Positions 8,672 through 17,280 of a stretch of DNA of 64,000 nucleotides are shown here, one piece after another (within the stretch, counting starts at the first letter, position 1; the number at the start of each line of letters is the position of its first letter). The notes beneath the pieces are model-generated. The model made no database searches. It was given only the letters and a program-made list of their open reading frames with translations, and had not been told where the DNA came from. The DNA comes from Claveliimonas bilis (GTDB taxonomy: Bacteria > Bacillota > Clostridia > Lachnospirales > Lachnospiraceae). A program made the translations under genes and the position numbers. The DNA lies in contig NZ_AP027742.1 of the NCBI RefSeq assembly GCF_030296775.1, positions 992,001 to 1,056,000 on the forward strand, given 5' to 3'.

Positions 8672-10852
8672 ATGGCAATTATCTTTCAGGAAGAGAAGAA
8701 AATATTTACACTTCACACAAAACAGACAACTTATCAGTTTAAGGTGGACTGCTATGGATTTTTGATCCATCTGTATTACGGAAAGAAAATACAGGGAGAG
8801 ATGGATTATCTTCTCACTTTTGCAGACCGCGGATTTTCCGGCAACCCTTATGATACCGGACTTGACCGGACTTATTCTATGGATGCGCTGCCCCAGGAGT
8901 ACCCGTGTATGGGAAACGGTGATTACAGAAGCAGTGCTCTGGTAGTCCAGAACGAGAACGGGACATACAGCTGCGATCTTCGATATAAAGGATACAAAAT
9001 TGTGGATGGGAAATATGCTCTTCCCGGTCTCCCGGCAGTTTATGCGGCAGCAAAGGAGGCGCAGACTCTGGAAATTTATCTGGAGGATCCTGTAACTAAG
9101 ATACGGGCAGTGCTGCTTTACGGTATCCTTCCGGAAGACGATATTATTACAAGGAGCGTCCGGATCGAAAATGCCGGATCACAGAAAATATATGTCAGAA
9201 AGGCGGCTTCTGCAGTTTTGGATTTCCTCTATGGAAATTATGATATGATCAGCTTCTATGGAAGACATGCCATGGAACGGAATTTTCAGAGAGTTCCGGT
9301 AGCTCACGGATCCCAGATGATCGGAAGCCGACGTGGAACATCCAGTCATCAGTACAATCCGGCAGTGATCTTTGCAGAGGAAAATGCCACAGAAGAATCC
9401 GGAAGCTGTTATGGAATGGTGTTTGTGTACAGTGGGGGATTTCAGGCAGAGGCTGAGAAAGATCAGTTTAACCAGACAAGAGTTGTCATGGGAATGGAGA
9501 GCGGAACCTTCTGCTATCCCCTGGAAGAAGGGGAAACTCTTGTTGTCCCGGAGACAGTGCTCACTTATTCTGCAAAAGGACTGGAAAAACTTTCCCACAA
9601 TTATCACAGATGCTTCCGGCGTCACCTGTGCCGGGGAAAATATCGGGATGAGGTAAGACCGGTACTCATTAACAGCTGGGAAGCGGCATATTTCGATTTT
9701 ACAGGAGAAACAATCCTTAAGCTTGCTGACGAGGCTGCTAAGCTTGGGATAGAAATGGTCGTGCTGGATGATGGCTGGTTCGGAAAGAGAGATGACGATA
9801 ACAGCGGGCTGGGCGACTGGTATGTGAACGAGGAGAAACTTGGATGTTCTCTGGGAGAGCTGGCCCGGAAAGTAAACGAAAAGGGACTGAAGTTCGGCCT
9901 CTGGATCGAACCGGAGATGATATCGGAAGACAGTGATCTTTACCGCAGTCATCCGGACTGGGTATTTCAGATCCCGGGACGTTCCCCGGTACGTGCGAGA
10001 AACCAGCTGGTACTGGATTTTTCCAGAAAAGAAGTCCGTGATGAAGTTTTTGAACAGATCAGCAAAGTGCTGGATCATGCAAATGTAGAGTATATTAAGT
10101 GGGATATGAACCGGAGCATTTCAGATGTTTACTCTATAGCCGCCAGGGAACAGGGGATGGTTCTTTACAATTATGTGTTGGGCGTGTATGAATTTCTGGA
10201 AAAACTGATGAACCGGTATCCGGACATCCTTATTGAAGGATGCAGCGGCGGCGGCGGAAGATTTGATGCAGGAATGCTGTATTATACGCCGCAGATCTGG
10301 TGCAGTGACAATACAGACGCTGTTGACCGGACAGAAATACAGTACGGAACTTCTTTTATTTATCCTGTTTCTGCTGTGGGATCCCATGTGTCGGCGTGTC
10401 CGAACCACCAGACAGGAAGAACGGTATCCCTTCATACCAGAGGCGTAACTGCTATGGCAGGAACCTTCGGCTATGAGCTGGATCCCGGCACATTGACAGA
10501 AGCAGAAAAAGAAGAAGTAAAAGAGCAGGTTAGAACCTATCATACATATGGAAAGCTGATACAGACAGGGGATTACTACCGGCTTTCCAATCCGGCGAAG
10601 GATGAAACAGCAGCCTGGGCGTTTGTGTCGGAAGATAAGAGAGAAGCCCTTCTAAATGCGGTCATGCTGAAGGTGCATGGAAATATGACTGTAAATTATA
10701 TCAGAATGAGAGGGCTGGATCCGGAGGCGTTTTATAGAGAGGAAAAAACTGGAAAATGCTACAGCGGAGGTGCGCTTATGGAGGCCGGATATCCTCTTCC
10801 TGTGGAAAGCGGAGAGTATCTGGCATACCAGATTCATTTTATCCAGGAGTAA
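8672..10852 (+). CDS. Alpha-galactosidase, GH36 (second copy)
   Basis: A 726-residue cytoplasmic alpha-galactosidase. It carries DDGWFG, the nucleophile motif KWDMNRS (Asp near 477), EGCSGGGGRFD and SDNTDA (acid/base Asp near 545), i.e. the standard GH36 catalytic set. The start follows AAAAGGAGAACGACCAA. It is clearly paralogous to the enzyme at 2213 but diverged along its whole length, and keeps the usual GGGGRFD loop. It lies between the importer and the GH13 gene, so the two GH36 enzymes may differ in preferred chain length or linkage. Confidence 0.95.
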   Translation: MAIIFQEEKKIFTLHTKQTTYQFKVDCYGFLIHLYYGKKIQGEMDYLLTFADRGFSGNPYDTGLDRTYSMDALPQEYPCMGNGDYRSSALVVQNENGTYSCDLRYKGYKIVDGKYALPGLPAVYAAAKEAQTLEIYLEDPVTKIRAVLLYGILPEDDIITRSVRIENAGSQKIYVRKAASAVLDFLYGNYDMISFYGRHAMERNFQRVPVAHGSQMIGSRRGTSSHQYNPAVIFAEENATEESGSCYGMVFVYSGGFQAEAEKDQFNQTRVVMGMESGTFCYPLEEGETLVVPETVLTYSAKGLEKLSHNYHRCFRRHLCRGKYRDEVRPVLINSWEAAYFDFTGETILKLADEAAKLGIEMVVLDDGWFGKRDDDNSGLGDWYVNEEKLGCSLGELARKVNEKGLKFGLWIEPEMISEDSDLYRSHPDWVFQIPGRSPVRARNQLVLDFSRKEVRDEVFEQISKVLDHANVEYIKWDMNRSISDVYSIAAREQGMVLYNYVLGVYEFLEKLMNRYPDILIEGCSGGGGRFDAGMLYYTPQIWCSDNTDAVDRTEIQYGTSFIYPVSAVGSHVSACPNHQTGRTVSLHTRGVTAMAGTFGYELDPGTLTEAEKEEVKEQVRTYHTYGKLIQTGDYYRLSNPAKDETAAWAFVSEDKREALLNAVMLKVHGNMTVNYIRMRGLDPEAFYREEKTGKCYSGGALMEAGYPLPVESGEYLAYQIHFIQE

Positions 10853-10875
10853 TGCGCAAGGAAGGAGGAAATAGC

Positions 10876-12708
10876 ATGGCAAAAGAGTCGGATTTTGAAA
10901 AAAGGCTGAAGAAACATCACGATGAACTGAAATGGCTGTATATGGAGCTGTACGGAAATGACGACATGTTTTTTGAACTGTGCAGCCGCATGCAGCAGTT
11001 TTATGAGGAAAGAAGCAATGCCCTGAAAACAAGAGACAGGGAAAAAGAGACAGATCCTGAATGGTTCAGGAAAAAAGAAATGCTGGGGATGATGCTCTAT
11101 ATCGATAACTTTGCAGGGACCATCCGCGGCGTGGAAAAGAAGCTGGATTATATTCAGGACTGCAATGTAAACTGTATTCATCTGATGCCGTTTTTAGATG
11201 TAACAAAAGGAAAATCTGACGGAGGTTATGCGGTAAAGGACTTCCGTAAGGTAAGAGAGGATCTTGGAACCATGGAAGATCTGGAGACTTTGACAAAGAA
11301 GTGCCACGAAAAGGGTATGAATGTCTGCATGGACTTTGTCATGAACCATACTTCCGAAGATCATGAGTGGGCGGTAAAGGCAAGAAAAGGTGAAGGTGAA
11401 TATATGAGCCGCTACTTTTTCTTCGACAATCCGGTCATTCCCGAGCGGTACGAACAGACAGTGCCCCAGGTCTTTCCTACCACAGCCCCCGGGAACTTTA
11501 CTTATCTGCCGGAGCTAGATCATTATGTGATGACAACTTTTTATCCTTACCAGTGGGATCTGAATTACGGAAATCCAAGGGTATTCAATGAGATGATGTA
11601 CAACTTCCTTTATTTTGCTAATATCGGAATGGACATTATCCGTATTGATGCCGTTCCATATATATGGAAGGAAATGGGAACGCCATGCCGGAATCTGAAA
11701 CAGGTGCATACCATTGTACGCATGATGCGTATGATAGGAGAGATTGTATGTCCGGCGACCATTCTTCTGGGTGAGGTGGTCATGGAGCCGGAAAAGGTGG
11801 CGCCTTATTTTGGTACGGTAGAAAAACCGGAGTGCCATATGCTCTACAACGTAACAACTATGGCGACAATCTGGCATTCTCTGGCAGCGCAGGATACCTC
11901 TCTTTTGAAGAAACAGCTGGATACGGTGTGTGAGCTTCCCGGAGAGTATACCTTCCTTAATTATCTTCGCTGTCATGATGATATCGGATGGGGTCTTGAC
12001 TTTGATTTCCTGAAAGGACAGGGGATGGAAGAAATTCCCCATAAGAGATATCTCAATGATTATTATACAGGTAAGTTTCCGGGCAGCGTCAGCAGGGGAG
12101 AACTTTACAATGACGATCCGGTGACCCAGGATGCCAGATTCTGCGGTACGACTGCTTCCATGTGCGGTATTGAGAGCGCCGGATTTGAACAGGATGAAGA
12201 GAAAATGGAGGCAGCTATCCGGCTTGATATTATGCTTCATGCATATATGCTGATGCAGTCGGGGATTCCCATGCTCTACAGCGGAGATGAGATCGGGCAG
12301 GTAAACGACTATACTTACAAGGAGGATCCGGATAAATGTGCGGATTCCCGCTATATCCACAGAGGAGCTTTCCGCTGGGATCTTGCAAAGAAACGGAAAA
12401 ATAAAGGAACCGTGGAGGGACAGATTTTCCAGTCCCTGGGCTACCTGGAAAAACTGAGGAAGCAGGAAAAGGTATTCGATGCAGATGCAAAAGTTTATAC
12501 CTATGAGACCTGGCAGCAGGGAATTATCTGTGTGGTGAGGGAAAAGGCCGGGACAAAAATGATCGGCGTATTTAACTTTGCAAAAGAGCCAAGAACAGTG
12601 TCCGTCTATCCGGAAGAGAGCGGAAAGGATATGATCAGCGGCAGCGCAGTGGAGATGGATCAGATCCTCGCAGGAGGGCATGATTTCCGCTGGGTGAAGC
12701 TGGGATAA
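10876..12708 (+). CDS. Amylosucrase-like GH13 glycosidase
   Basis: A 610-residue cytoplasmic enzyme of the alpha-amylase superfamily. The N-terminal helical region (KRLKKHHDELKWLYMELYG), DGGYAV, the DFVMNHTSEDH block and PGNFTYLPEL match the amylosucrase/sucrose hydrolase group (GH13 subfamily 4). Catalytic residues are visible: nucleophile Asp in IRIDAVPY (near 258), acid/base Glu in LLGEVVMEP (near 299) and Asp in CHDDIGW (near 368). It likely acts on sucrose left after galactose removal from raffinose, releasing fructose and moving or hydrolysing glucose. ATG 10876 follows GAAGGAGGAAATAGC. Sucrose phosphorylase is the alternative but is usually shorter (about 490 residues). Confidence 0.85.
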   Translation: MAKESDFEKRLKKHHDELKWLYMELYGNDDMFFELCSRMQQFYEERSNALKTRDREKETDPEWFRKKEMLGMMLYIDNFAGTIRGVEKKLDYIQDCNVNCIHLMPFLDVTKGKSDGGYAVKDFRKVREDLGTMEDLETLTKKCHEKGMNVCMDFVMNHTSEDHEWAVKARKGEGEYMSRYFFFDNPVIPERYEQTVPQVFPTTAPGNFTYLPELDHYVMTTFYPYQWDLNYGNPRVFNEMMYNFLYFANIGMDIIRIDAVPYIWKEMGTPCRNLKQVHTIVRMMRMIGEIVCPATILLGEVVMEPEKVAPYFGTVEKPECHMLYNVTTMATIWHSLAAQDTSLLKKQLDTVCELPGEYTFLNYLRCHDDIGWGLDFDFLKGQGMEEIPHKRYLNDYYTGKFPGSVSRGELYNDDPVTQDARFCGTTASMCGIESAGFEQDEEKMEAAIRLDIMLHAYMLMQSGIPMLYSGDEIGQVNDYTYKEDPDKCADSRYIHRGAFRWDLAKKRKNKGTVEGQIFQSLGYLEKLRKQEKVFDADAKVYTYETWQQGIICVVREKAGTKMIGVFNFAKEPRTVSVYPEESGKDMISGSAVEMDQILAGGHDFRWVKLG

Positions 12709-12766
12709 CAGTGGCGTTTTTTGCAAGCCAGGGTTCCGCAGGTCAAACAGAATAAAAGTATTGCAG

Positions 12767-12817
12767 AAAAGTATTGTTTGTATTAGTGTATATATAAATA
12801 TAGACAATACTTTTTTT
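12767..12817 (+). terminator. Terminator of the sugar locus
   Basis: An 18-bp AT-rich stem (12767-12784 with 12797-12814, two G-U pairs, 12-base loop) running into seven T. Its A-rich left side also makes it a possible bidirectional terminator. Confidence 0.75.
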
Positions 12818-12864
12818 GCGTAGAAATTGTCTGTAATAATTCTGGTGGAAGAGAGGGAAGGAAA

Positions 12865-14268
12865 ATGGAAGTAGCTCTGTTTTTTATTTTTCTGATCACA
12901 AATCTTTTTGTTGTACTGATCTGCCAGTATTCCTATGGGAAGCGGGACCGGTATGAGGATGGAATGCTCATGGGTGTCCACATTCCGGCATATGCGCTGG
13001 AGCAGGAAGAAGTCAGGAAGCTTTGCACCAAAAGTAAGAGGGAATGGAAGATTTTTAACAGGGGGAATCTGATCGTCAGTATTTTGATCAATTTCCTGTG
13101 TTTCTTTGATATCACTGTTTTTCTGGTGGTCTATGTAATATGGATGGCAGAGTATATGTGCGGGCTTTGGTGTCTTGTCATCTTTCCCCACAGAAAAATG
13201 TATCAGATGAAGATGGAACATCAGTGGATCGACGAAAGGAGCAAAAAGGTTGTGCCCATGGATACGGAAGTGTCCGATTTTGCGGATAAAAGGCCATGGA
13301 GCCTTAAGTGGCATTTACCGATTTTGTTTCTGCTTGTACTGTCAGGATTTTGGTACAGCGAAATCTGGGGAGGCGGACCGGAATTTTTCGGAGACCGGAT
13401 TTTGTTTTTCTCCACCCTTGGAATCTCTGTCCTGTTTCTGCTGTTTCATATCGGTATCCAGAGAAGGAAGGATGATGTCTGCAGCGGCAATGCGGACATC
13501 AACCTGGCGGCAAACAGACTTTTCCGGCGCTCCTGGACCATCGGCCTTGTGACGGCATCCTGGATTAACGGATCGGCATGGCTGTTTCTGGCTTTTGAGA
13601 GCAGGGGAAAAGACTGGGTGGATCCGGGCGTTTATACTGCCTATGGATTTTTGACAGCAGCTGCGGCGGCCGGACTTCTCGTTCCGGTTATGTGGGGAAT
13701 CCAAAAACGAAAAAGGATCCTTTCGGCAGTGACGGAGCCCTACAGTGTGGATGATGACGAATACTGGAGGAAAGGCTGGTACAATAATCCCAAAGATCCC
13801 CATCTGCTTATCCAGGACCGTCTGAACAGCATGAACATGTCCCTTAATTACGGCCGGCCGGCAGCCCGGATCATTATGGGAGTAACCGGTGTGCTTACTG
13901 CGGCGCTTGTTATCTGGGTGATTGTCATTATCCTCCGATTTGAAAATGTTGACATACATTTTGAGCAGACGGGAGATACTTTTCTGGTAGAGGCTGCAGG
14001 ATATGAGTGTGAATTTACAAAGGAAGAGATTGTGGAAGTCACATTGCTTGACAGGATGCCGGAGGACAAGTTCATCCGGACAAACGGCGGCAGTACGGAA
14101 GATTATGATATCGGTCACTTTAAGGGGAAGGAGACAGGAAAATGTATGCTGTTTCTTGACAAAGAGAGCGGCCCTGTTTTGGAGATCCAGTTAAAAGATG
14201 AGAAAATTTTTGTTGCCGGAAATGAGGAGGAAGATACAAAAAGCTGGTATCAGATGCTGTCCTTATAA
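12865..14268 (+). CDS. DUF1648/DUF5808-type membrane protein
   Basis: A 467-residue integral membrane protein of unknown function. Hydrophobic segments occur at about 4-24, 72-105, 152-172, 180-198, 228-245, 257-275 and 340-362. The block DDDEYWRKGWYNNPKDPHLL near residue 305 matches the DUF5808 pattern (Y-N-NP-DP). The C-terminal ~110 residues are an extracytoplasmic-looking domain with no recognised fold. Start follows GAGAGGGAAGGAAA. It lies ahead of a BcrA-type ABC exporter and two-component system; proteins of this type often neighbour such exporters, but the link is inferred. Confidence 0.7.
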   Translation: MEVALFFIFLITNLFVVLICQYSYGKRDRYEDGMLMGVHIPAYALEQEEVRKLCTKSKREWKIFNRGNLIVSILINFLCFFDITVFLVVYVIWMAEYMCGLWCLVIFPHRKMYQMKMEHQWIDERSKKVVPMDTEVSDFADKRPWSLKWHLPILFLLVLSGFWYSEIWGGGPEFFGDRILFFSTLGISVLFLLFHIGIQRRKDDVCSGNADINLAANRLFRRSWTIGLVTASWINGSAWLFLAFESRGKDWVDPGVYTAYGFLTAAAAAGLLVPVMWGIQKRKRILSAVTEPYSVDDDEYWRKGWYNNPKDPHLLIQDRLNSMNMSLNYGRPAARIIMGVTGVLTAALVIWVIVIILRFENVDIHFEQTGDTFLVEAAGYECEFTKEEIVEVTLLDRMPEDKFIRTNGGSTEDYDIGHFKGKETGKCMLFLDKESGPVLEIQLKDEKIFVAGNEEEDTKSWYQMLSL

Positions 14269-14287
14269 AATCCTTATACTTATGGCT

Positions 14288-14315
14288 TACACTGTAAAAG
14301 AAAACAAAACAGTGT
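14288..14315 (+). promoter_or_regulatory. Inverted repeat before ABC exporter operon
   Basis: ACACTGT (14289-14295) and ACAGTGT (14309-14315) form an inverted repeat 13 bases apart, 15 bases before the ribosome site of the ABC gene. It could be a regulator site or leader hairpin. Weak evidence. Confidence 0.3.
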
Positions 14316-14337
14316 TTAGTGATAAGGAGGATTTTAT

Positions 14338-15081
14338 ATGGAAACGGTTATTTTAGAAACGAAATCGTTGACAAAGACATATTTGAGAGGACAGGAAAAG
14401 GCGCTTGACCGTGTTTCGATCCAGATTCCCCAGGGGTGTGTCTATGGGCTTCTGGGACCAAACGGTGCCGGGAAGTCTACTTTGTTAAAGGTTATTTCCG
14501 GCATGATAAGACCGGATTCGGGAGAAGTTAGATTTTGTCAGAAGAAGTGGACGAGGGGAAGCATAAAAGAGATCGGAGCGCTGATTGAGACGCCGCCAGT
14601 TTATCCCAATCTGACGGCCAGAGAGAATCTGCGCGTAAGAGCGGCTGCTTTTGGTATACCCGAAGAGCGCATAGAAGAAGCTCTGGAGATCGCGGAAATT
14701 CAAAACACAGGAAGAAAGAAAGCAGGGCAGTTTTCACTGGGAATGAAGCAAAGGCTTGGAATCGCGGCAGCGCTTTTGAATCATCCGAAGCTTTTGATCC
14801 TGGATGAACCCACAAACGGTCTGGACCCCATCGGCATACAAAAGCTTCGGGAAATGCTCCGGGGATTTACAAAGAAGGGGATCACGGTGCTGGTGTCCAG
14901 CCATATCCTGGATGAAGTAAACAAGACGGCGGATTATATCGGTATCCTGTCAGGAGGGATGCTGAAATATCAGGGCGGTATGCCGGAAAAAGACCAGCTG
15001 GAGGAGCTGTTTATGAAAGTGGCGGCAGGCGGCCAGGTGATGACAGCAGGCGGTCAGCTGATGGAAGGAGGCGAGGCATAA
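14338..15081 (+). CDS. ABC transporter ATP-binding protein (BcrA-type)
   Basis: A 247-residue ATPase subunit. Walker A is GPNGAGKST (near residue 41), the signature is FSLGMKQRLGIA (near 135) and Walker B is LLILDEPTNGLDP (near 155). The sequence ETPPVYPNLTARENL is characteristic of the bacitracin/lantibiotic exporter branch (BcrA, NisF, SpaF). Start follows AAGGAGGATTTTAT. Translationally coupled to two permease genes and followed by a two-component system, as in peptide-antibiotic self-protection or detoxification modules. Substrate is unknown. Confidence 0.9.
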   Translation: METVILETKSLTKTYLRGQEKALDRVSIQIPQGCVYGLLGPNGAGKSTLLKVISGMIRPDSGEVRFCQKKWTRGSIKEIGALIETPPVYPNLTARENLRVRAAAFGIPEERIEEALEIAEIQNTGRKKAGQFSLGMKQRLGIAAALLNHPKLLILDEPTNGLDPIGIQKLREMLRGFTKKGITVLVSSHILDEVNKTADYIGILSGGMLKYQGGMPEKDQLEELFMKVAAGGQVMTAGGQLMEGGEA

Positions 15082-15857
15082 TGGAACAGGTCTTCCTTCT
15101 GTATCGTGCGGAAAAACTAAAATACCGCCACAGTCTGTCCGGGAAGCTCTGGATCTTGTTTCCCTGTCTGACGCTTCTGATGGCTTATGGGCTGGCAGCC
15201 AATTATGGAATGGTCGACAGCTATAACTGGTGGTATATCGGGATCCTGCCCGGATTTCTGACGCTTTACTGCTGTATGTCCCAGGAGAAAGAGAAGAAGA
15301 TCAGGAACCAGGCGGTGCTTTTAACAGCAGAAGATTTAAAGAAGGCGTGGGACGCCAAGACCCTCAATGCTGTAAAGTATGTGGCCGCCGCCAATGTGCT
15401 GCTGGTATCCTGTTCATTTTTGCTGGGAAATATTGTGATGCCTCTTTTGCAGCAGGAACAGGTTATCTATGTGTCGGCGGGACAAAATGTCCTTGCGGCT
15501 TTAGTGATGATTCTTGCCAGCCTGTGGCAGATCCCCCTCTGCCTTTGGATGGATCGGAAGATAGGAATGTTTCCAACGCTGGCAGTCAATATGGCGCTGA
15601 ACACATCAGGATGCCTCACGGCTGTCACCGGCCTTTGGATGCTGAATCCATGGGGGATTCTTCCAAGGATCATGTGTCCGGTTATCGGAATCCTGCCAAA
15701 CGGTCTTACGGCACATCCGGGAAATACAGGCTATATTCCGGGGATTACGGATCCGGCCAGCCTGTTTATTGGAAGTTTCATCTGCCTTGCTCTTTTTGTT
15801 ATCCTGTGGGCTGCAACAAGAGTCTGGTATGACAGAAAGGGGGCGGAAGCACTGTGA
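15081..15857 (+). CDS. ABC transporter permease (lantibiotic-immunity type)
   Basis: A 258-residue ABC-2 permease with about six hydrophobic segments (for example WILFPCLTLLMAYGLA and SLFIGSFICLALFVILWA). Its start overlaps the stop of the ATPase gene (TAATGG). Sequence style (MEQVFLLYRAEKLKYRHSLSGK) resembles the NisE/MutE group of immunity permeases. It would pair with the next permease and the ATPase at 14338 to form an exporter. Confidence 0.85.
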   Translation: MEQVFLLYRAEKLKYRHSLSGKLWILFPCLTLLMAYGLAANYGMVDSYNWWYIGILPGFLTLYCCMSQEKEKKIRNQAVLLTAEDLKKAWDAKTLNAVKYVAAANVLLVSCSFLLGNIVMPLLQQEQVIYVSAGQNVLAALVMILASLWQIPLCLWMDRKIGMFPTLAVNMALNTSGCLTAVTGLWMLNPWGILPRIMCPVIGILPNGLTAHPGNTGYIPGITDPASLFIGSFICLALFVILWAATRVWYDRKGAEAL

Positions 15858-16618
15858 GAATGTTTGCGGGCCTCTTAAAGGCAGAATGGAAGAAACTTGC
15901 CCATACGCCGGTTTTCTGGATTCATGTGATCCTGCCGGTTTTAGGGGCGGCGGTTTTTCTGATCTATGATTTTTTTGCCGGATGGAATGCAAGAAGTGAG
16001 GTCCAGATGTATCTGGAAGTGCTCTCCGGAGTCTTTCCTTTCCTTGCCGGGATCATATGCGGGCAGGCGGCGGAAATGGAGCTGCAGAGCGGATATCAGA
16101 ACTTTTTGTGTCTGCCCTGCCCAAGGCCGGTGGGACTTTTGGCAAAATGGACAGTCCTGATGGCAGGCGCCCTTTTTTCTTCCCTGGTGGCAGTGCTTGG
16201 ATTTGGCCTGGTATACCGCCTCTTTCCGGAGGGGGATGTCTGTTCCCTTTCAAGCTACCTGGCAGTTGCCCTTGTCATGTGGGCGGGACAGGGGATCGTC
16301 TATCTTCTGCATCTGTTTCTTGGATTTCAGTTTGGAAACGCGGCCTCTGTCAGTGTCGGCGTTGTAGGAACGATCGCTGCTTTCCTTATGATGACAGGAC
16401 TCGGCCAAGGGCGCTGGATGTTCTTTCCCCACGCATGGAGTGAAAAGTGGTGTGATTTTATGCTGGCATTGATTTTTGCCGGGAATACAGGCGCAATTTC
16501 TATCCTGAAAAGCGGGGCATGGCAGCATTTGCTTTTGATCTGTACGATTATTTTTGTTGGTCTTGGAACGGCTGTTCTTCTGTGGGTTACATTTTTTGAA
16601 GGGAGAAAAAAGGAATGA
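15854..16618 (+). CDS. ABC transporter permease (second immunity-type subunit)
   Basis: A 254-residue ABC-2 permease with six hydrophobic segments (WIHVILPVLGAAVFLIYDFF, FPFLAGIICGQAAEMELQSG and others). GTG at 15854 overlaps the previous stop by four bases; ATG 15860 is an alternative two codons later. With the neighbouring ATPase and permease it forms a NisFEG/MutFEG-like set. Its own stop overlaps the response regulator start (ATGA), so all five genes from 14338 to 18677 are probably one operon. Confidence 0.85.
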   Translation: MRMFAGLLKAEWKKLAHTPVFWIHVILPVLGAAVFLIYDFFAGWNARSEVQMYLEVLSGVFPFLAGIICGQAAEMELQSGYQNFLCLPCPRPVGLLAKWTVLMAGALFSSLVAVLGFGLVYRLFPEGDVCSLSSYLAVALVMWAGQGIVYLLHLFLGFQFGNAASVSVGVVGTIAAFLMMTGLGQGRWMFFPHAWSEKWCDFMLALIFAGNTGAISILKSGAWQHLLLICTIIFVGLGTAVLLWVTFFEGRKKE

Positions 16619-17280
16619 CAGTAAAGGTTTTGGCTATTGACGATGAGGAGGGGATCTTAAAAGTGATCCGGCGCGCGCTGGAACGGGAAGGATATGAGGT
16701 GGATACTCTTTCTGATCCGTTAAAGGCAGACTTAAGCAGCCTGGGGAATTACAACCTTATTCTCCTGGATGTCATGATGCCGGGGATGGATGGTTTTGAA
16801 TTTCTAAGAAAGATCCGGGAGAAGGCGGACTGTCCGATCCTCTTTCTCACTGCCCGGACAGGGGAGGAGGACGTTATGACGGGACTTGGTTTGGGAGCGG
16901 ACGATTACATCCGCAAACCCTTTGGAATCGGAGAGTTAAGAGCAAGAGTAGAGGCGCATATCCGAAGGGAAAACAGACAGAAGCATCACGCAGTGGCAAT
17001 TGGAGAGACAAAGTTTTATCTCAAAGAAAAGAGGCTGCTTTGCAAAGAGCAGGAGATTTTTCTTACAAAAAGCGAATATGAAATCTGTGAATATCTGGCC
17101 CTTCATCAGGGACAGGTATTTTCAAGAGAAAGGATTTATGAGTATGTCTTTGGATTTGACGGGGAGGCGGACAGCTCCGCCATCACAGAACATGTGAAAA
17201 ATATCAGGGCAAAATTTCGGATGACAGGCCTGGAACCGATAGAAACAGTATGGGGGATCGGATATAGATGGAAAGGATAA
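16615..17280 (+). CDS. OmpR-family response regulator
   Basis: A 221-residue regulator: receiver domain (acidic pocket DDEE at 9-12, phosphorylated Asp52 in LLDVMMPG, Lys in IRKPFG) followed by a winged-helix DNA-binding domain (IFLTKSEYEICEYLALHQG, ending in ETVWGIGYRWKG). The start overlaps the upstream permease stop by four bases and its end overlaps the kinase start by 13 bases, so the pair is co-translated. It most likely controls the ABC genes upstream. Confidence 0.93.
   Translation: MTVKVLAIDDEEGILKVIRRALEREGYEVDTLSDPLKADLSSLGNYNLILLDVMMPGMDGFEFLRKIREKADCPILFLTARTGEEDVMTGLGLGADDYIRKPFGIGELRARVEAHIRRENRQKHHAVAIGETKFYLKEKRLLCKEQEIFLTKSEYEICEYLALHQGQVFSRERIYEYVFGFDGEADSSAITEHVKNIRAKFRMTGLEPIETVWGIGYRWKG

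Noticed and set aside
11515-13314. A 599-codon open frame on the minus strand
   Set aside because: It lies opposite the amylosucrase-like gene and the next membrane protein, has no ribosome site, and its composition (Cys/His/Ile-rich) is that of antisense of real genes.
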